Below are positions 57,363 to 64,000 of a stretch of 64,000 nucleotides of DNA, piece after piece. The stretch is from Nitrospirota bacterium. Lineage in GTDB: Bacteria > Nitrospirota > Thermodesulfovibrionia > Thermodesulfovibrionales > Magnetobacteriaceae. The DNA is taken from contig JADFYO010000004.1 of NCBI GenBank assembly GCA_015233015.1, positions 33,826-97,825 of the forward strand, read 5' to 3'. A program made the position numbers and the translations under genes. Numbering within the stretch: the stretch's first letter is position 1; each line of letters begins with the position of its first letter. The notes below the pieces were generated by a model. The model ran no database searches, was not told where the DNA came from, and saw only the letters and a list, made by a program, of their open reading frames with translations.

Positions 57363-60300
57363 TCAGGGAATGCTGTCAATCTTTGTTAACAGCGCTGCAT
57401 GCTTTGATTTTGCCATGGTGGACGGGTGAGCGCACATCAATTGTTCCCTATACATGTCATAAACCGCGAGGGCCTTGCATGACTGCCCCATTCTTTGATA
57501 ACATTTTATAAGCCGTTGATATAATACCTCCTCTGAAGGGATTATAGATAAAGTGCTCAGGTAGCATTCTATGGCGTCTTCCCAGTTATCTGACTTCTCA
57601 TGGAAAGCTCCAACACGCAGACAGGCATTCGATACTTTATTCATTAATTTCCCTTGCCTATTGCTTACCCAGGCATCCGGCAGTTCCCCCTGCATGAAAT
57701 CCCCCTTACATAAACCAATCATATTTAAAAACAGTCTCATCATCTCTGCAGGGGGACTGCCTTCATCGATCTTCCTTGCAATCTTATCAACCCCCCATAC
57801 ATCTATCCAGCAAAGTTCCGGATTAAGCCATATTCGTCCATTAGAGGTTAGGATTAAATTACTTCCACCTAATAATTTACGCAGTCTATGTACGCCGGTT
57901 CTAAGGGCATTTTGTGCTAAATCACCATCCGAATCAAGCCATAGATGATCCGCGATCTCCTCGGAACTAAGACGGCTCCCATCGATAGATATCAGCGCCT
58001 TCAGCAGTTCCATCTGCATTTTCTTAGGTTTACCGAATAACTTTATAACATTACCTTCCTGAAATATCTCAAATCGTCCAAGTGTATATATTTTCAAAGG
58101 CCAGGGAAAGCTCTCTATCAAATGGTTGTCTGTTGTGATATTATAGAGACTTATTAATTCATTTACATATTCCACCTGAATTCCCCTGTCAAGCGCCGCC
58201 TCACACACTGAGGCAACCGATTTCCGTAATGTTAAAAATGTCCTCATTCCCGATAGCTCTGCAAACTGAACGCACTTTTTAAACATATCTTCAAACTGTT
58301 TGGTATCATTAGTTTTTAGGGCTATTAGCGTTTTAACCGTTGAAACATGATAATTAAACAGCCCGCTCTTTGTCATAGCCTCTAATTTTCCGATATCATT
58401 TAATTGACCAATAGCTTCATCGTAACGTCCCGCCTCAACTAGTACATAAGCGAGCAAGTATTTATTTATACCTATTAAAAAAATGCCGCCGGTTTTTTGC
58501 ACCATTTCCAGGCTTTTCCTGCCACACTCAATAGCCGCGGTGAAATTACCTATAGAAACTTCAACTAATGATATTAACTGATAATAATACCATGAATAGC
58601 TCTGATTTCTTTCCATAAATACCTTGATTTCTCTCAGTTTATCTCCAGCTGCCTTATTATTACCTTCAATCAGTGAAATACAAACAGATAATCCTGAGAA
58701 TGCTGTATCCATTAAGTGAAAACCTGTTTGCTCTGCTAATTTTAGTCCTTCATCGACGATTTTAACAATTTCTCCGGGAGCGTGCTTATAGTAGTAATAT
58801 AAGGCTTCAGCCATTAGATACATCAGTCTCATCATCGGATAGGTATCAATATTTCTGACAGGAAGCGATAATATATCCACAATAACACCTGCTTTAAATA
58901 TTGCTCCGGTCCACAGATAATACAATATAATGCTGCAAGCGGTAAATATCCGGGTTTCTGCATTTTTTGAATATAAAACAATCTTTTCCGCCTCATTTAA
59001 CCAATAATCTATGCCTATATGGCCTGGCTGCCTGAATATAAGTGCTGCTACGATGCCTGACACTGCGTTTTCCCTTTCACTTTCGTTCTTGCATTGTTTA
59101 TAAACGTCAAAGAGAGATGCCTCGAACTCATTAATCCAGTAGTCAAGCTGGTGAAAATCATTACCCTCAAGCAGGATAGTTTTCACTATGCCGCATAATG
59201 CTGCGAGCTGTCCTTCACGACAGCCCAGGTTTTTAAACGCTATATATGCCGAATCCAATATCCTGCGCGAGCCTGCCGGATTTAAATATATATTAATTAA
59301 TCCTTTCCAAAATAATAGCCGTGGATATCCGTACACTACGTTGTATGGTATTTCAGACAGGCATTTACCAACAGTTACATTTATTCCTTCATCTATAAGG
59401 TCATCCGCATGGTTAAGGATTAATTGCTCAAATGCTTCCCATTTCTCGAATTTAATAATTAGTGTCACAGATGATTCAATATACCCATGTTCATATAGAA
59501 TAACTGCCGCCTGTAATACAATCGCATTTAAACGCTGTCCATAATAGAGTTCCGATTGTTTTAAGAGAAAATCTCTGAACATACCATGATATGTAAAAAT
59601 ATCGTCAACAGAATATTTCTTTGTGATAAAGTACTGTTTATATTTACTTGTTAATATCCTTTCAACTTGTTCATGTGAGGTAATCTTTGTTGCCATTTCA
59701 ACTGTGAACTCAGGGAAAAATGCAGTTTTCAGCAGAAAGTCTTTATCTTTATCGGGAAGAGGCTCGTACACCTCTGTTAAGAAATAATTGAACACTGCCT
59801 TTTTTGCGTCATCGATATTAGTATTTTCTTTTCTGTTAATACACACCAACCCCAATATTATACCTGCTATCCAGCCGCCTGTTTCATTATATAACCTGTC
59901 AATCATCTCCTCCGGTACCGGGCGTTCCACGCAGTTTGTTATCAGTTCGGTTGTTTCTTTTAAATCAAACTTTATATCGTCAAAATCAATCATGCTTATT
60001 TTCCTTTGAACCTGAAAACGGGCAAGGGACGGCGGCGGTTCATCACGGCTTATAAAGACAACGTAAAATCCTTCAGATAATTGAGATAAGCCTTTGATAA
60101 AGAAATCGTAAAGCATAGAGGGTTCCGGAATATTATGACAGTCGTCAAAAACCAGCACACAAGGAGGATTTAATGATTCAAACAGTTGTTCAAAGTACAT
60201 CATTGAGAAGATGTTGATATCCTGCCTGTTCATCGATGAAGTAAAGTCAGGCGATACAATGTTGTTATCCAGGTTCAAGACTTTAAGAGCCTTTTGCATG

Positions 60301-60557
60301 TTTGCGGTAAAATATGTAAAATCAGTATCCCTTTCATCTATGTTATACCAAATCGCAGGAATACTCATATGATTAATATAACTTGCAACTAACGTGGTTT
60401 TCCCTGCCCCTGCTGGTGCGGATACCCATAAAATAGGTTTAGACAAAGCACTATTGATAATATGAAAACACCTTTTACGCTCCACCACATTGTGAAGGTA
60501 AGGAGGTCTAATCTTAATTGGGATGCTGTTAATGGTAATGTAGTTTGGCAACATCAT
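57363..60557 (-). CDS. MalT-like P-loop ATPase transcriptional regulator with C-terminal BTAD/SARP-type domain
   Basis: ILWVSAPAGAGKTTLVASYI (Walker A); LVFDDCHNI; C-terminal IYTLGRFEIFQEGNVIKLFGKPKKMQMELLKALISIDG...LRTGVHRLRKLLG and BTAD-like helices. Confidence 0.85.
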   Translation of the reverse strand: MMLPNYITINSIPIKIRPPYLHNVVERKRCFHIINSALSKPILWVSAPAGAGKTTLVASYINHMSIPAIWYNIDERDTDFTYFTANMQKALKVLNLDNNIVSPDFTSSMNRQDINIFSMMYFEQLFESLNPPCVLVFDDCHNIPEPSMLYDFFIKGLSQLSEGFYVVFISRDEPPPSLARFQVQRKISMIDFDDIKFDLKETTELITNCVERPVPEEMIDRLYNETGGWIAGIILGLVCINRKENTNIDDAKKAVFNYFLTEVYEPLPDKDKDFLLKTAFFPEFTVEMATKITSHEQVERILTSKYKQYFITKKYSVDDIFTYHGMFRDFLLKQSELYYGQRLNAIVLQAAVILYEHGYIESSVTLIIKFEKWEAFEQLILNHADDLIDEGINVTVGKCLSEIPYNVVYGYPRLLFWKGLINIYLNPAGSRRILDSAYIAFKNLGCREGQLAALCGIVKTILLEGNDFHQLDYWINEFEASLFDVYKQCKNESERENAVSGIVAALIFRQPGHIGIDYWLNEAEKIVLYSKNAETRIFTACSIILYYLWTGAIFKAGVIVDILSLPVRNIDTYPMMRLMYLMAEALYYYYKHAPGEIVKIVDEGLKLAEQTGFHLMDTAFSGLSVCISLIEGNNKAAGDKLREIKVFMERNQSYSWYYYQLISLVEVSIGNFTAAIECGRKSLEMVQKTGGIFLIGINKYLLAYVLVEAGRYDEAIGQLNDIGKLEAMTKSGLFNYHVSTVKTLIALKTNDTKQFEDMFKKCVQFAELSGMRTFLTLRKSVASVCEAALDRGIQVEYVNELISLYNITTDNHLIESFPWPLKIYTLGRFEIFQEGNVIKLFGKPKKMQMELLKALISIDGSRLSSEEIADHLWLDSDGDLAQNALRTGVHRLRKLLGGSNLILTSNGRIWLNPELCWIDVWGVDKIARKIDEGSPPAEMMRLFLNMIGLCKGDFMQGELPDAWVSNRQGKLMNKVSNACLRVGAFHEKSDNWEDAIECYLSTLSIIPSEEVLYQRLIKCYQRMGQSCKALAVYDMYREQLMCAHPSTMAKSKHAALLTKIDSIP

Positions 60558-60834
60558 TGAATATGCTGTCCTCTTTAGTCATATTATAACTCACCATTCT
60601 CAAAAAAAGAAAGCACAGCGTCTGCGGAGCAGTACTTTTTGCCGCTTTTGGGTGAGTGGTTTTTGTTCATAAAAGCCCGATTTCCCTCATTATATTGAAA
60701 TGAACCGCTTTTTTTAGGATAATATCATCTTCCATAGGGTAGTATTGCATAACTCTTGCGGATAATTCCTATCTCCGTGCTGGTTGGGCAAGGAATGCGT
60801 TTCAACCATCCCTTACCCATCGACTAATAGCAGT

Positions 60835-62301
60835 CTATTTTGGCACTTCACTCATAGGTATGCCTGCCGCCTTAGCGACGCCTTCGCCATATGCCTTATC
60901 TGCTTTAAGGCAATTAACGATATGTCGTATTTTTATTTCTTTAGGGGCATCTCCCATTGCTCGTGCTGTGTTTTCAAACAAAGCCTCCTTCTGCTCAGCG
61001 TTCATTATATTAAACAGCTTTCCGGGCTGGGAGTAATAATCATCGTCTGTGCGATGGTCCCAGTGAGCGGCTGCACCATCCAGACTAAGATGTGGTTCTA
61101 CAAATTCCGGCTGCTGCTGCCACTGCCCATAACTGTTAGGCTCATAGCCGAGGCTGCTGCCATGATTACCATCTACACGCATGGCTCCATCTCTGTGATA
61201 ACTGTGGAAAGGACAATGTGGCGCATTGACTGGGATAAGGAGGTGATTTACTCCAAGCCGGTAGCGTTGAGCGTCGCCATATGAGAACAAGCGGCCTTGC
61301 AGCATCTTGTCAGGTGAAAAACCAATTCCTGGTACTATGTTAGCCGGATTGAAGGCAGACTGTTCAACTTCGGCAAAATAGTTCTCAGGGTTTTTATTAA
61401 GTTCCATTACGCCTACTTCAACAAGTGGATAGTCTTTATGCAGCCACACCTTGGTAAGATCAAAAGGATTGTATGGGCAAGTGGCGGCGTCTTTTTCCGG
61501 CATTACCTGTATAGCAAGTGTCCATTTTGGAAAGTCCTTATTTTCAATACTTTCGTACAGGTCTTTCTGATGGCTCTCACGGTCTTTGGCAATAATGGCC
61601 TCAGCCTCGGCATCTGTCAGGTTCTTAATGCCCTGCTGCGATGTGAAGTTAAATTTTACCCAGCATCTCTCATTCTTAGAGTTATACATGCTGAAGGTAT
61701 GGCTGCCAAAACCATGCATATGGCGATATGCAGCAGGAATACCCCTATCACTCATTACAATCGTGATTTGGTGCAGTGCCTCCGGCAGCGATGTCCAAAA
61801 GTCCCAGTTGTTTTTGGCACTGCGCATATTGGTGCGCGGGTCACGTTTCACCGCGTGGTTAAGGTCGGGGAACTTCAGAGGATCACGCAGGAAAAATACC
61901 GGTGTGTTATTACCCACTATGTCCCAGTTGCCTTCCTCTGTATAGAACTTGACGGCAAATCCCCTGATATCACGCTCCGCATCGGCAGCACCACGTTCCC
62001 CTGCCACTGTAGAAAATCTAACGAAGAGTTCGGTCTTCTTGCCTATTTTGGAAAAAATCTTCGCCTTGGTGTATTTTGTTATGTCATTGGTTACAGTGAA
62101 AGTACCGTATGCACCTGAACCCTTTGCGTGCATTCTCCTCTCAGGGATAACCTCCCTGTCGAAGTGGGCTAGTTTTTCCATGAACCATACATCCTGTAAC
62201 AGCATTGGGCCGCGCGGCCCTGCTGTCATAACATTCTGATTGTCGGCTACGGGGGCACCAGAGTTTGTTGTCAATTTCTTACCTTTGTCTTTCATATTCA
62301 T
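60835..62301 (-). CDS. katA: Monofunctional heme catalase
   Basis: [83 protein letters not shown]. Confidence 0.95.
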   Translation of the reverse strand: MNMKDKGKKLTTNSGAPVADNQNVMTAGPRGPMLLQDVWFMEKLAHFDREVIPERRMHAKGSGAYGTFTVTNDITKYTKAKIFSKIGKKTELFVRFSTVAGERGAADAERDIRGFAVKFYTEEGNWDIVGNNTPVFFLRDPLKFPDLNHAVKRDPRTNMRSAKNNWDFWTSLPEALHQITIVMSDRGIPAAYRHMHGFGSHTFSMYNSKNERCWVKFNFTSQQGIKNLTDAEAEAIIAKDRESHQKDLYESIENKDFPKWTLAIQVMPEKDAATCPYNPFDLTKVWLHKDYPLVEVGVMELNKNPENYFAEVEQSAFNPANIVPGIGFSPDKMLQGRLFSYGDAQRYRLGVNHLLIPVNAPHCPFHSYHRDGAMRVDGNHGSSLGYEPNSYGQWQQQPEFVEPHLSLDGAAAHWDHRTDDDYYSQPGKLFNIMNAEQKEALFENTARAMGDAPKEIKIRHIVNCLKADKAYGEGVAKAAGIPMSEVPK

Positions 62302-62325
62302 CCTCCTTATTATGTAGTGATATAT

Positions 62326-62547
62326 TTAACCATATCTCTGTGATAGAACTATCACCGCTATCCCATCTATGAGTATAATCATATTAAAGAGTACAGAAAG
62401 GGAAAGTACACCTGCTGCGTCTTTGGTGTTATTTTTAAATATAACAGGCGTTACTATAAGAGAAAACATAAACATCCCCCCAACCAATAAAGTCAGGGAA
62501 AGACTATATATGGCATGAAACTTCTCACAACTCAGGTATCCCGTCAT
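62326..62547 (-). CDS. Small membrane protein (DUF4149-like)
   Basis: HAIYSLSLTLLVGGMFMFSLIVTPVIFK; two TM segments. Confidence 0.45.
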   Translation of the reverse strand: MTGYLSCEKFHAIYSLSLTLLVGGMFMFSLIVTPVIFKNNTKDAAGVLSLSVLFNMIILIDGIAVIVLSQRYG

Positions 62548-62791
62548 ATTTTGGTTTATACAATATCATTTCCCTGTAATTTATTGTGTCATATCGTATC
62601 GCCATAAAACAAGGCGAATTGTCATACCCACCACCCCATCGCCTCATGGCCTCAAGTGTTTTGCTTCAACCTCAGGACAGGAGCTTCATATTGCTTTGCC
62701 ATGATTGACAGGGGAAAGGTGGTGAAACTCGACAAACAAAAACCTGAATGACATTATTTTTTACACGTGATTGATTTAAAAGGATAAAAAC

Positions 62792-62875
62792 TGCCGAAGG
62801 GGGGACTCGAACCCCCACGAAGTTGCCCCCACAAGGTCCTGAACCTTGCGTGTCTGCCAATTCCACCACTTCGGC
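62792..62875 (-). tRNA. tRNA-Leu(CAG)
   Basis: Acceptor stem GCCGAAG/CTTCGGC+A, anticodon loop TTCAGGA (CAG), long variable arm, GGTTCGAGTCC T-arm. Confidence 0.95.
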
Positions 62876-63050
62876 ACTCGTGTTCGCCTCTTTGCTACTC
62901 GTGCGAATGTAACAAATACGGACTCATGTAGGCTATCATAAAGTATTAATCGGTGTCAATATCCACTGAAAATAGAATTCAGGTATTCCGCCCCATGAAT
63001 TACCTGAACATCACGTCGATAGGAATTAGCCGGAATTCTGTCCCTGCCCA

Positions 63051-63500
63051 CTATTTATTTTGAGACCATAACCTCAACCATTCCGATCCGTCAATGCCGA
63101 CACGAGACAACTGGGCTACATAATCATTTACAATCTTTTGAGCATGCAGCTCCTTAATATCGGCAATCCATTTATATTCGTTATTATCAATATCTTGAAA
63201 AACAAAATCATCATCTCTATTAATTGCATTCACAATCTTGTTATTATTTTGCCTAAAGCTTATGATTGTCAAATCATAGCTCTTATTCGGTAAGCTTAAT
63301 TTTATATATTCATTAGTTTTACTTTTATATAGAAATGAATATTTTGTATCATTTATATAAAGTGGTAAAAAAAGAAACTTCCTACACTCATTTTCAGGGA
63401 TTCTGACACTATCACATCTCTGTTGAATACATAGCAGATATACTTCATTTGTCTCTATGCTGATTTCCTTTTTTATAATGACACCTATAATGGACCCCAA
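63051..63500 (-). CDS. Hypothetical protein; apparent 5' end overlaps the IS left end, so the true N-terminus may be disrupted
   Basis: 149-aa ORF with TTG start inside the TGGACCCC IS end; coding-like composition. Confidence 0.4.
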   Translation of the reverse strand: MGSIIGVIIKKEISIETNEVYLLCIQQRCDSVRIPENECRKFLFLPLYINDTKYSFLYKSKTNEYIKLSLPNKSYDLTIISFRQNNNKIVNAINRDDDFVFQDIDNNEYKWIADIKELHAQKIVNDYVAQLSRVGIDGSEWLRLWSQNK

Positions 63501-63875
63501 AAACTGGACAACATGTTAAGTTACAGAAAGAGAAGAAAGATGGAGGTCCAAGGATACTATGAAGACGAAATATGCGTCGGCATTTAAGGCAAAGGTAGCA
63601 ATAGAAGCGATAAAGGCAGAGAAGACATCGTCAGAGCTGGCGACGCAGTATCAGGTGCATCCAGAGCAGATACGACAGTGGAAAGGGATAGCCAGCAAGG
63701 GAATAGAAGATTTGTTTATAGGCAGGAGGCAAAAGGCAGATAAGGAAAAGGACGAGCTTATAGATGAGCTATACAGGCAGGTTGGCCAGCTAAAAATAGA
63801 ACTTGACTGGCTAAAAAAAAAATTGGGAACTAAAGGTTAGAGATAAGAGAATGCTCATCGACAGGACAAATGAAT
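63491..63875 (+). mobile_element. IS3-family-like element, left end plus orfA and start of orfB, truncated
   Basis: Left end TGGACCCCAAAAACTGGACA; OrfA at 63559-63840; orfB start RDKRMLIDRTNE interrupted at about 63876. Confidence 0.75.
63559..63840 (+). CDS. IS3-family transposase OrfA (HTH)
   Basis: MKTKYASAFKAKVAIEAIKAEKTSSELATQYQVHPEQIRQWK...ELDWLKKKLG leucine-zipper end. Confidence 0.9.
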   Translation: MKTKYASAFKAKVAIEAIKAEKTSSELATQYQVHPEQIRQWKGIASKGIEDLFIGRRQKADKEKDELIDELYRQVGQLKIELDWLKKKLGTKG

Positions 63876-64000
63876 GTAAGCGTCTAAATAACCCCACCCA
63901 TATATTTCACGTCAAGGGCATCCCTATCGACAGATTGCGGGAGCAGGGATTTGTAATCGTCTTCAGTCTTGGAATATGGCAGTCGTTCAAAGATATAGCG
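63876..64000 (-). mobile_element. IS66-family-like element, right-end fragment running off the window, with transposase C-terminus (63884-64000)
   Basis: GTAAGCG terminal motif at 63876-63882; minus-strand frame ..RYIFERLPYSKTEDDYKSLLPQSVDRDALDVKYMGGVI* resembles the IS66 TnpC C-terminus. Confidence 0.7.

Noticed and set aside
60784-61284. 166-aa plus-strand ORF antisense to catalase
   Set aside because: Almost entirely opposite the clear KatA coding sequence; translation has no recognisable family features.
62672-62869. 65-aa minus ORF
   Set aside because: Overlaps tRNA-Leu(CAG); its N-terminus MVELADTQGSGPCGGNFVGVRVPPSA is translated tRNA.
1-64000. CRISPR array, prophage or rRNA operon
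   Set aside because: No regularly spaced repeats, phage structural genes or rRNA sequence recognised while reading.

Overview
The window looks like a chromosomal segment of a Gram-negative bacterium. The style of the type IV pilins, BTAD regulator and secreted repeat proteins suggests Nitrospirota or a deltaproteobacterial relative, but this is a low-confidence guess. From left to right it contains: a 5'-truncated outer-membrane barrel gene and kdsA; two tandem paralogous secreted repeat proteins; a J-domain protein; a minus-strand glycan operon (multi-domain GT9/GT2 fusion, Wzt and Wzm ABC exporter, GT-C-like protein); a type IV pilin; a large surface-glycan/acyl-modification locus with B12/radical SAM proteins, FkbH-like HAD, ACP, DUF4910 peptidase, AAC(3)-like acyltransferase, flippase, NeuA-like cytidylyltransferase, SPASM-like radical SAM, an MNT/HEPN pair and 2-hydroxyacid/cyclase/epimerase genes; a CHASE2-cyclase/SH3/M48 operon; a glycogen phosphorylase, branching enzyme, phosphoketolase and RpiB operon; a second pilin paralogue; a TonB receptor, periplasmic binding protein, histidine-kinase-like and MalT/BTAD sensory locus; catalase; tRNA-Leu(CAG); and a nested IS3-like/IS66-like element at the right end. 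The strongest candidate for something undescribed is the four-gene FkbH-ACP-DUF4910-AAC(3) cassette. It is flanked by a decayed direct duplication of the junction between its neighbouring genes. All assignments come from reading motifs in the translated sequence; no database search was run.
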